Assembly: GCA_965214325.1 (NCBI GenBank)
Contig: CBDCBG010000006.1
Coordinates: 2,480,001 to 2,544,000 of the forward strand
Direction: 5' to 3'
Source: JAJEFO01 sp965214325
GTDB lineage: Bacteria; Pseudomonadota; Alphaproteobacteria; Rhodobacterales; Rhodobacteraceae
DNA: 64,000 bases
The translations under genes were made by a program, and so were the position numbers. Shown one piece after another: positions 49,299 through 56,887 of the stretch. The number at the start of each line of letters is the position of its first letter. Positions within the stretch are counted from its first letter, which is position 1. Below the pieces are notes generated by a model, which was not told the DNA's origin, made no database searches, and was given only the letters and a program-made list of their open reading frames with translations.

Positions 49299-51119
49299 TC
49301 AGGCTTCCATCGCCTCAAGATCGTCGATGAAGCCGGAAATGATCTCGAGACCCCTGTCCCAGAATGCCGGATCGCTGGCATCAAGGCCGAAGGGCGCAAG
49401 GAGTTCCTTGTGGTGCCGTGAACCTCCGGCCTTCAACATCTCCATGTACTTTTCCTGAAACGCCGGATCGCCTTCCTCGTAGACTGCATAGAGCGCGTTC
49501 ACCAATCCGTCGCCGAACGCGTAGGCATAGACGTAGAAGGGCGAATGCACGAAATGCGGGATATAGGTCCAATATGTCTCGTAGCCCTCCATGAACGTGA
49601 ACGCGGGACCAAGACTCTCTTCCTGAACGCTCATCCAGAGTTCGCCAAGGTCGCCAGGCGTCAACTCTCCCCCGCGACGTGCCTCGTGCAGCTTGCACTC
49701 GAAGTCGTAGAACGCGATCTGCCGGATGACCGTGTTGATCATGTCTTCGACCTTGCCCGCCAGCAGCACTTTCCTTTCCTCGGCCGAATGTGCATCGGAC
49801 AGGAGCCGCCGGAATGTCAGCATCTCGCCGAAGACGCTCGCCGTCTCTGCCAGCGTCAGCGGAGTGGAGGACAGGAGCTGTCCCTGCCCCGCCGCAAGGC
49901 GCTGGTGCACGCCGTGGCCCAGTTCATGGGCCAGTGTCATGACGTCACGCGGCTTTCCAAGGTAGTTCAGCATCACGTAAGGATGCGCATCAACCACCGT
50001 CGGATGGGCGAACGCGCCCGGCGCCTTTCCCGGCCGGACGGGCGCGTCAATCCAGCCGGCCCCGAAGAACGGCTCCGCAAGCCTGGCCATCTCGGGATCA
50101 AAGCCGGCATAGGCCGCCAGCACCGTTTCACGCGCCTCCTCCCAAGTGACAATTCGGTCCGATTCCATGGGCAGGGGCGCGTTCCGGTCCCAGACCTCGA
50201 GAGCCTCAAGCCCCATCCAGCGTGACTTGAGCCTGTAGTAGCGGTGGCTGAGCTTCGGATATGCCGCCACGACGGCGTCCCGCAGCGCATTGACGACTTC
50301 CGGCTCCACGTCGTTGGACAGGTGCCGGCCCGTCTGCGGCGTCGGCATCTTGCGCCAGCGATCCTCGATCTCCTTCTCCTTGGCGAGCGTGTTGTGCACC
50401 CGGGCGAAGAGCTTGACATTCGCATCGAAAACCCGCGCGAGTTCCCGCGCTGCGGCTTCGCGAAGGTCGCGGTCCTTGTCCGTCAGATGGTCCAGGGTCG
50501 CCTCAAGGTTCCTTTCCTCGCCGTTCACGCTGAAGGAGAGCCCCGCAACGGTCTCGTCAAAGAGCCTGTTCCATGCGGTCGCGCCAACCGTCGACTGGTC
50601 ATGCAAGAACCTCTCCAGCTCGTCGGAGAGCTGATGCGGGCGCATGGCACGCATCCGGTCGAACACGGGCCTGTATCGGGCCAGTTCCCCGTCCTCGGCA
50701 AACCAGCCTTCGAGGACATCGTCATCTATCCGGTTGACCTCGAGCGAAAGGAAAACGAGCGAGGCCGTGGCATCCGTGATCCTGTCCTGCGCGTCCGACA
50801 GGAACTTGGCGCGGTCTGCGTCAATGGTGTTCTGGTAGAATCTCAATCCGGCGTAGGACATGATCCGACCGGTTATCAGGTCGATCTCCTCGTAGCTCAG
50901 GATGCAGTTGCGCATGGCCGCTGCGTCCAGGCTCTTGAGCTTGCCTTCGTAGTCGCCAGCGAATCTGGCGCAGGCCCCTTCCAGGCGTTCCATGTCTCTC
51001 GCGAATTCGGGCGCATCCGGTCCGCAATACAGATCGGAAAGGTCCCATTCGGGCAGGTCGCCGAGGGAGACGGGCGCGGCGGAATCCGGCGCGGGCGAAG
51101 GCTTGGGTGTCACGTTCAT
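49299..51119 (-). CDS. pepF: oligoendopeptidase F (M3 family)
   Basis: A 606-residue zinc metallopeptidase. The HEXXH motif is in VMTLAHELGHGVHQRLA, with the third ligand Glu in TLAETASVFGEM about 27 residues later. AHPTVVDAHPYVMLNY and the closing HFVHSPFYVYAYAFGDGLVNALY are typical of PepF. It cleaves peptides of about 7-17 residues in the cytoplasm, consistent with peptide recycling. The ATG has AAGGAGAGC upstream. Confidence 0.93.
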   Translation of the reverse strand: MNVTPKPSPAPDSAAPVSLGDLPEWDLSDLYCGPDAPEFARDMERLEGACARFAGDYEGKLKSLDAAAMRNCILSYEEIDLITGRIMSYAGLRFYQNTIDADRAKFLSDAQDRITDATASLVFLSLEVNRIDDDVLEGWFAEDGELARYRPVFDRMRAMRPHQLSDELERFLHDQSTVGATAWNRLFDETVAGLSFSVNGEERNLEATLDHLTDKDRDLREAAARELARVFDANVKLFARVHNTLAKEKEIEDRWRKMPTPQTGRHLSNDVEPEVVNALRDAVVAAYPKLSHRYYRLKSRWMGLEALEVWDRNAPLPMESDRIVTWEEARETVLAAYAGFDPEMARLAEPFFGAGWIDAPVRPGKAPGAFAHPTVVDAHPYVMLNYLGKPRDVMTLAHELGHGVHQRLAAGQGQLLSSTPLTLAETASVFGEMLTFRRLLSDAHSAEERKVLLAGKVEDMINTVIRQIAFYDFECKLHEARRGGELTPGDLGELWMSVQEESLGPAFTFMEGYETYWTYIPHFVHSPFYVYAYAFGDGLVNALYAVYEEGDPAFQEKYMEMLKAGGSRHHKELLAPFGLDASDPAFWDRGLEIISGFIDDLEAMEA

Positions 51120-51233
51120 GAGATTGCTCTCCTTTCCGGCTTGCCAACGACCTAACGACGCAGCGCGGGCGATTCAAGAAAGGCTGCACGCGGCAGGCCG
51201 GGCCAGGCGGGCGCAGCGTCGGGCAGCACGCCG

Positions 51234-52526
51234 CTATGCACCGAGCCTGTCACGCAGCGCATGCCACGTCATGGCGAGGGTCAGCAGGGGCGCCCTCGCA
51301 TGCCTGCCCCCGGGAAACCTCCCGACCGGGAGGCTCGAAAGGAGATCGAATCTTCCTGCCTGCCCCGCAACCGCCTCGGCAATGGCCTTGCCGGCAAGCC
51401 CGGTCACGGCCACCCCGTGACCCGAAAACCCGCCTGCCGCCAGAACGGTCGGCGAGACGCGCCTCAGCATCGGAAGGCGCGTCCTCGTGATGCCCAGCGT
51501 GCCGCCCCAATGATGCTCCATGCCGACTCCGGCGAGTTGCGGGAACAACCGCAACATCCTGCGTCTGAGCCCGGTCAGGACATCGGCCGGGAACCCGACG
51601 CCGTAGTTCTCGCGCCCGCCGAACAGTAGCCGGCGGTCCTCGCTCAGGCGAAAGTAGTTGACGACGAACTTGTCGTCGGCAACCGCGATGTCCCGCGTCA
51701 GCACTTCGCCCGCGCGATCGCCCAGCGGCTCGGTGGCGGCAATGAAGGAGTTGATCGGCATGACTCTCGAGGACACCTGCGCATTGACGTCGGGAAGGTA
51801 TCCGTTGCCGGCGAGAACCACGTGATCAGCCCGGATGATGCCGTGCCTGGTGCGAACCTGCCCGTCCCGCACGTCCACCGCCTCGCTGAGCTCGAAGATC
51901 TTCGCGCCGGCCGCCTCTGCGCCGCGCGCAAGGCCCAGCACATAGCGCAGCGGGTTGAGGTGCCCGGCACCCCAGTCAATCAGTCCACCCTCATATGCGT
52001 CGCTCCGACAGACGTCACGAACCGCGAAACGATCCAGGTACTCGGTCTCGTAGCCATAGTTCCGGTGCAGCCACTCGCCGTACGCCTGCGCGTCCTGCGC
52101 GCCCCTTGCCGTCCACTCGCCATGCAGGACGCCCGGCTTGAATCCGGCGTCCGGCGCGAACCGTGCCACCAGTTCGCGCGTCAGGCTGCTCGCCTCGACG
52201 GTCAGGTTCCAAAGTTGTCGCGCGCGGTCGCGACCTGAACGTGCCGCAAGCCAGCGCTGGTCCCTCTTCCAGCCCCAGCCGACCTGTCCGCCGTTGCGTC
52301 CCGATGCACCGAACCCCGCGCGATGCGCATCCACCAACACGACATCGAGTCCCTTTTCGGCCGCGTGGAGCGCGGTGGAGAGCCCGGTAAACCCGGCTCC
52401 CACGACTGCGAGGTCGGCCCGGATCTCCCCTTCAAGGCGAGGGCGAACCTGCGGCGTCTCGACCGTCGTCATGTAGTAGCTTGGCGGAAACGCTCCAGGA
52501 CTGTCGTTACGATACAGCGGATTCAT
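51234..52526 (-). CDS. puuB: FAD-dependent oxidase, PuuB/DadA-like (gamma-glutamylputrescine oxidase type)
   Basis: A 430-residue DAO-type flavoprotein. The dinucleotide motif is LAVVGAGFTGLSTALHAAEKG, followed by GASGRNGGQVGWGW, the family segment that includes the flavin-attachment region. LLFGGRENYG and AAGGFSGHGVAVTGLAGK close the domain. PuuB oxidises gamma-glutamylputrescine in the putrescine pathway; the next gene encodes a class I amidotransferase, as with PuuD. ATG 52526 was chosen; the longer frame (to 52586) has a Cys/Ser-rich leader. Confidence 0.78.
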   Translation of the reverse strand: MNPLYRNDSPGAFPPSYYMTTVETPQVRPRLEGEIRADLAVVGAGFTGLSTALHAAEKGLDVVLVDAHRAGFGASGRNGGQVGWGWKRDQRWLAARSGRDRARQLWNLTVEASSLTRELVARFAPDAGFKPGVLHGEWTARGAQDAQAYGEWLHRNYGYETEYLDRFAVRDVCRSDAYEGGLIDWGAGHLNPLRYVLGLARGAEAAGAKIFELSEAVDVRDGQVRTRHGIIRADHVVLAGNGYLPDVNAQVSSRVMPINSFIAATEPLGDRAGEVLTRDIAVADDKFVVNYFRLSEDRRLLFGGRENYGVGFPADVLTGLRRRMLRLFPQLAGVGMEHHWGGTLGITRTRLPMLRRVSPTVLAAGGFSGHGVAVTGLAGKAIAEAVAGQAGRFDLLSSLPVGRFPGGRHARAPLLTLAMTWHALRDRLGA

Positions 52527-52674
52527 CACGCTTCCTGCAGCAGGAGCCGTCGTTCCCCGGCGACATGACGTGCAGGAACACGTCATGCGCGACGCGCTTC
52601 ACGGCCTCGTCGAGGCGATGGCCCGCAAGAAGCGCCTGCGCCGCCTCGGGCGCGCTGCCCGGCCAGTCAGCCAC
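52507..52674 (-). CDS. candidate 55-residue ORF between amidotransferase and oxidase
   Basis: GTG 52674 lies eight bases inside the amidotransferase stop. The frame (VADWPGSAPEAAQALLAGHR, then VKRVAHDVFLHVMSPGNDGS) has a paired cysteine before a basic end and stops inside the next gene. The spacing resembles operon coupling. I know no family, so this is a weak candidate. Confidence 0.22.
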   Translation of the reverse strand: MADWPGSAPEAAQALLAGHRLDEAVKRVAHDVFLHVMSPGNDGSCCRKRDESAVS

Positions 52675-53347
52675 GGGCGGCCTTCAGGAACCGCGCAATC
52701 CTGGCCCCGATCAATTCGGACGGCACCGGAAGGTCAAGCCCCTTGCGCGCCTCTTCCATGCGGTCTTCCGGAACCACGCCCGGAGCGCGAGCGTCCAGGA
52801 GCATGCGAACCGCTTCGCCGTCGAATTCCGGATGTGGCTGAACGGTCAGGGCCCAGTCTCCGTATGCCAGGCCGGCATGTTCGCAGCCGTCCGCCGTGGC
52901 TATGGTGCGGGCGACGTCCGGCTTCAGGACCACCTGGTCCTGGTGCCATGCGTTAACGGCAATGGGCTCGCCTTCGAAATCGTACTCGACGCGACCGATG
53001 GACCATCCACCGGAGAACTTCTCGACCCGTCCCCCGAGCGCCTGCGCGATGACCTGGTGCCCGAAACATATCCCGACCATCGGAACATCGTCCGTACGGG
53101 CATTGCGGACAAAATTCTCCAGGGGCGGAATGAATGGCTGATCGTCATACGCCCCGTGAGGGGAGCCCGTGAGCAGCCAGCCTTCGGCATCACTGACGGA
53201 ATCCGGGAATTCCATGTCGACCACGCTCCAGGTCCGGAAGGTCAGGCCATGGCCAGCGAGGACGCCTGAATAAAGGTCCGTGTAGGTGCGGTCCGCGTAA
53301 CCGTCCGCGGTCGGAAAGTGACCGCATTGCAGGATGCCTATCAGCAT
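52667..53347 (-). CDS. type 1 glutamine amidotransferase (GATase)
   Basis: A 226-residue class I GATase with the nucleophile in VGICFGHQVIAQALGG. The other triad members fit the His of WAL-TVQPHPEFDGEA and the following Glu. GSPHGAYDD is the oxyanion segment. It could release glutamate from gamma-glutamyl compounds (PuuD-like) or serve as a stand-alone amidotransferase domain. Its position before a PuuB-like oxidase supports the former, as inference. Confidence 0.85.
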   Translation of the reverse strand: MLIGILQCGHFPTADGYADRTYTDLYSGVLAGHGLTFRTWSVVDMEFPDSVSDAEGWLLTGSPHGAYDDQPFIPPLENFVRNARTDDVPMVGICFGHQVIAQALGGRVEKFSGGWSIGRVEYDFEGEPIAVNAWHQDQVVLKPDVARTIATADGCEHAGLAYGDWALTVQPHPEFDGEAVRMLLDARAPGVVPEDRMEEARKGLDLPVPSELIGARIARFLKAARG

Positions 53348-53514
53348 GGAACACCTGAAACTCTTGGCGCCTGGACACTAGACCTGGCCAATTGCGGCGG
53401 CAAGCGCATTGCGAGGCGCCCGCCGGGCGCGGGAGCCGGTGCCATTTGCGGATTCGCGTTCGATGTCGCGGACGCGGCTGTCGCGGTGTCGCGCCAAAGG
53501 GACTCCCGTTCGGG

Positions 53515-54204
53515 TCAGGCGACCAGACGATATCCGCCGGACTCGGTTATCAGCAGACGCGCGTTCGAGGGTTCCGGCTCGATTTTCTGCCGCAAGCGGT
53601 AGATATGCGTCTCAAGCGTGTGCGTCGTGACGCCGGCATTGTATCCCCAAACCTCGTGGAGAAGCACGTCGCGCGCCACGACCCCTTCCGGGGCCCGATA
53701 GAGGAATTTCAGGATGTTCGTTTCCTTCTCGGTCAGGCGAATCTTCTTCTCGTCCTCCGTGAGCAGCACCTTCTGGGCGGGCTGGAACGTGTAGGGCCCA
53801 AGCTGGAATATCGCGTCCTCCGACTGTTCATGCTGCCTGAGCTGCGCACGGATCCGTGCGAGCAGCACGGGAAACTTGAACGGCTTGGTGACATAGTCAT
53901 TGGCGCCCGCATCAAGACCCAGGATCGTGTCGGCGTCGGTGTCGTGGCCCGTCAGCATGAGAATCGGGCACTTGACGCCATGCTTTCTCAATACGCGGCA
54001 AAGCTCGCGGCCGTCGGTGTCAGGAAGCCCGACGTCCAGAATCACCAGGTCGTATATTGCCTGCTTGACCTTCTGTATGGCTTCCGCCCCGTTCACGGCC
54101 TCGAAGACGTCGAAGTCCTCGGTCAGAATCAGTTGTTCGCCAAGCGCCTCGCGCAGGTCATCATCGTCATCCACCAGCAAGATCTTTTTCAGGTTCTGGA
54201 CCAT
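53515..54204 (-). CDS. OmpR-type response regulator transcription factor
   Basis: A 229-residue regulator. The receiver domain has the acidic pocket LLVDDDDDLREAL, phosphoryl-accepting Asp in DLVILDVGLPDTDG, and Lys in DYVTKPFKFPVLLARI. The C-terminal winged helix is intact: EDEKKIRLTEKETNILKFLYRAPEG, HTLETHIYRLRQKIEPEPS and LLITESGGYRLV. No sensor kinase is adjacent, so it is an orphan in this window. ATG 54204 was chosen; the upstream extension is basic and unconserved. Confidence 0.9.
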   Translation of the reverse strand: MVQNLKKILLVDDDDDLREALGEQLILTEDFDVFEAVNGAEAIQKVKQAIYDLVILDVGLPDTDGRELCRVLRKHGVKCPILMLTGHDTDADTILGLDAGANDYVTKPFKFPVLLARIRAQLRQHEQSEDAIFQLGPYTFQPAQKVLLTEDEKKIRLTEKETNILKFLYRAPEGVVARDVLLHEVWGYNAGVTTHTLETHIYRLRQKIEPEPSNARLLITESGGYRLVA

Positions 54205-54362
54205 TTCGTCCTCCGCAGCTGTCCGGAAGGGAAATGCGCGGGCGTCGGATTTCTTGCAAGAAATGCTGCAAATTCTCACCGGGACGTGTCGCGGGCGGTG
54301 GAATTGTTTCAAGAAATCGCGGAAACAGGGCAGGTGAGAGACCTGAAGGGAACCGGACACCG

Positions 54363-55439
54363 ATGTCGCTAGAACCGAAAATCCAGGAACGAATCGCGCG
54401 GGCACGCACCGACCTGCGGCTGGGACTGCCGGTCGCGCTCGCGACCGGCAAGTCGGACGCGCTGGTTCTCGCGGCGGACGGGGTTGACCCGGTCAGGTTC
54501 GCGGATGTCATGAAGCACGGCCCCTCCGTCCTGGTGATAACCGCGCGCCGCGCGGAAACGCTGAGCGCACGGGCCTATGACGGCGAACTTGCGCGGCTTC
54601 GGCTGGCCGCCGACGCGACTGCAGCCTGGGTGGCCGCGGTTGCCGACCCGCAGGACGATCTCTCAAGGCCGATGAAGGGACCCTTCATTTCGGAACGGGA
54701 CGGCTCGGCCCGGATTCACGGAATCGCCCTCCGACTGGTCAAGTCCGCAAGGCTTCTGCCCGCAGCCGTCGTGACAGACCTCGAATCCGCGCCGCCCGAG
54801 GGGCTGACGGTGCTGGACGCGAACGGCCTTGACGAACTCCTGGCGGCGCCGGCAACCCATGAAGAGGTTGTCGCGGGCCGCGTGCCAATGGCCCTCGCCG
54901 CGCAAGGTCGCGTGCACGTGTTCCGGCCACATGATGGCGGAGAGGATCATGTGGCTGTCGAAATCGGGCAGCCGGCGCGCGGCGCACCGGTGCTGACGAG
55001 ACTGCATTCGGCTTGCTTCACCGGCGACGTCCTCGGATCCCTGAAGTGCGATTGCGGAGCACAGTTGCATGCAGCCCTCGGGCAGATGCAGGAAGCGGGT
55101 GCGGGCGTCCTGCTCTATCTCCACCAGGAAGGTCGCGGCATTGGCCTGGCCAACAAGATGAGGGCCTACAGGTTGCAGGACCAGGGGTTTGACACGGTCG
55201 AGGCCAATCACCGACTTGGATTCGAGGATGACGAGCGCGACTTTCGCACGGGGGCCGATCTTCTCAAGCGACTCGGGTTTTCGTGCGTGCGCCTTCTGAC
55301 CAACAATACGGCCAAGGTCGAAATGATGGAAACGCAGGGAATCGAGGTCGTTGAGCGGGTTCCCCTGAGGGTCGGGAAGACCATCGAAAACGCGGACTAC
55401 CTAGACGTCAAGGCCAGGAAGTCGGGGCACCTCCTGTGA
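54363..55439 (+). CDS. ribA: GTP cyclohydrolase II
   Basis: A 358-residue enzyme for the first committed step of riboflavin synthesis. The zinc cysteines are in CFTGDVLGSLKCDCGAQLH. LHQEGRGIGLANKMRAYRLQ holds the GTP-binding and catalytic residues, and LLTNNTAKVEMME is conserved. About 180 residues N-terminal to the catalytic domain resemble a degenerate RibB-like module, a layout seen in several Alphaproteobacteria. ATG 54363 fits family N-termini. GTGA overlap joins it to the L,D-transpeptidase gene. Confidence 0.93.
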   Translation: MSLEPKIQERIARARTDLRLGLPVALATGKSDALVLAADGVDPVRFADVMKHGPSVLVITARRAETLSARAYDGELARLRLAADATAAWVAAVADPQDDLSRPMKGPFISERDGSARIHGIALRLVKSARLLPAAVVTDLESAPPEGLTVLDANGLDELLAAPATHEEVVAGRVPMALAAQGRVHVFRPHDGGEDHVAVEIGQPARGAPVLTRLHSACFTGDVLGSLKCDCGAQLHAALGQMQEAGAGVLLYLHQEGRGIGLANKMRAYRLQDQGFDTVEANHRLGFEDDERDFRTGADLLKRLGFSCVRLLTNNTAKVEMMETQGIEVVERVPLRVGKTIENADYLDVKARKSGHLL

Positions 55440-56017
55440 ACGATCCGGCCGAGGCAACGGCATTCGGTTCGACAGGACGCCGCTTCGGATGGGGGCATTC
55501 GCGAGCGCGTCACGGCAGGCCTGCCGACCTCGTGCTTTCCCGGTCCGGGCTTTGGTTCCGGAAGCGGCGCTTTCCCTGCACCATTGGCCGGAGCGGTGTG
55601 GTCGAGGCGAAGCGCGAAGGGGACGACGGCACGCCTTCGGGCATCCATCGGATTGTCGGCATGCTTTACCGTGCCGACCGGATGGCGAGACCTGCGCCGT
55701 GGGCCAGGGCGATCCGCCCAGGCGACTGCTGGTGCGATGATGCGGGACACCCGGCCTACAATCACATGGTGCGGGCACCTTTCGGGGCATCCCATGAGCG
55801 GCTTTGGCGTTCGGACCGCCTCTACGACCTGGTGTTGCTGACGGACTGGAACTGGCCGGACGCAAGACCGGGGAGGGGCTCGGCGATCTTTGCGCATCGC
55901 TGGCGACGAACAGGTTTCCCTACGGAAGGCTGCATTGCGCTTCGGCCCGATCACCTTTCGTGGATCTCTCGTCATCTCCGGGTCGGCGCGAGGCTGATCG
56001 TTCCACGGCAAGCATGA
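55436..56017 (+). CDS. L,D-transpeptidase family protein (YkuD domain)
   Basis: A 193-residue protein with a YkuD-type catalytic segment, GSAIFAHRWRRTGFPTEGC, where the HxxxxxxxxxxTxGC arrangement includes the catalytic His and Cys. TPSGIHRIVGMLYR precedes it. No signal peptide is obvious; the start GTG 55436 is set by the overlap with ribA. It probably cross-links or anchors peptidoglycan, although the missing export signal is a caveat. Confidence 0.82.
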   Translation: MNDPAEATAFGSTGRRFGWGHSRARHGRPADLVLSRSGLWFRKRRFPCTIGRSGVVEAKREGDDGTPSGIHRIVGMLYRADRMARPAPWARAIRPGDCWCDDAGHPAYNHMVRAPFGASHERLWRSDRLYDLVLLTDWNWPDARPGRGSAIFAHRWRRTGFPTEGCIALRPDHLSWISRHLRVGARLIVPRQA

Positions 56018-56233
56018 TCTCCCGCCTTGAATGCAGCCGGCCCAGCCTGCGAATGCAGGCGGCGGCGAATGCGACCACGTCCTTTCGATCACTGCCTTCG
56101 CCCGTGGAAGGGGCGGCCAACTCGTTGTGCCCCGCCTTCTCCGGCATAGCCCAAGGGACGCAAGGAGATCGCAGTTTCGGCAAGTGGCGATCACCCGTCC
56201 TTGCCAGGCAGGCACGAGGGCCGTCACTTCGCC

Positions 56234-56887
56234 TCAACCGCGGTCCCGTGCCCCGAAGACCGCGGAACCCACGCGGATATGGGTGGCCCCCTGGGCGATT
56301 GCCTCCTCCAGGTCGCCGCTCATTCCCATCGAAAGGCCGGGCAGGTCATTGCGATCCGCAATTTTCTTCAGGAGCGCGAAGTGCAGGCTCGGAGGCTCGG
56401 AGGCAGGCGGAATGCACATGAGTCCCTTCAGCGGCAAGTCGAGCGCCCTGCATCCCGCAACCAGTTCGTCCGCTTCGTCCACCGCAACGCCGGCCTTTTG
56501 AGGCTCGTTGCCGGTGTTCACCTGGACGAACAGGTCAGGGCAGGAACCTGTCTCGCCCGCGATCCGGGCGATTGTCGTGGCGAGCTTCACGCGATCGACC
56601 ACGTGAATCGCGTCAAACAATGCCATTGCGGCCCGTGCCTTGTTGGTCTGCAGCGCGCCAACAAGATGCAATTCAACGTCCCGATAGCGTTCGCGGAAGG
56701 CCGGCCACTTTCCTTGGGCTTCCTGCAACCGGTTCTCGCCGAAGACGCGATGCCCTTGCCCGAGCACCGCCTCGATGCGGTCAAGCGGCTGCAGCTTTGA
56801 AACGGCGACCAGCGAAGTGCCGGCAGCATTGCGTCCGTGGGCATCAGCGGCACGGGCAATGCGCGACCTGGTTTCAGTCAGCGACAT
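56234..56887 (-). CDS. yggS: YggS family PLP homeostasis protein
   Basis: A 217-residue PLP-binding protein of alanine-racemase N-terminal fold. TSLVAVSKLQPLDRIEAVLG carries the PLP lysine (VSK), and FGENRLQEAQGKW, LHLVGALQTNKARAAM, VQVNTGNEPQKAG, LMCIPPASEP, LSMGMSGDLEEAIAQGATHIRVGSAVFG are all classic. It buffers intracellular PLP and has no catalytic role known. It begins in the 3' end of the sulfotransferase gene. Confidence 0.93.
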   Translation of the reverse strand: MSLTETRSRIARAADAHGRNAAGTSLVAVSKLQPLDRIEAVLGQGHRVFGENRLQEAQGKWPAFRERYRDVELHLVGALQTNKARAAMALFDAIHVVDRVKLATTIARIAGETGSCPDLFVQVNTGNEPQKAGVAVDEADELVAGCRALDLPLKGLMCIPPASEPPSLHFALLKKIADRNDLPGLSMGMSGDLEEAIAQGATHIRVGSAVFGARDRG

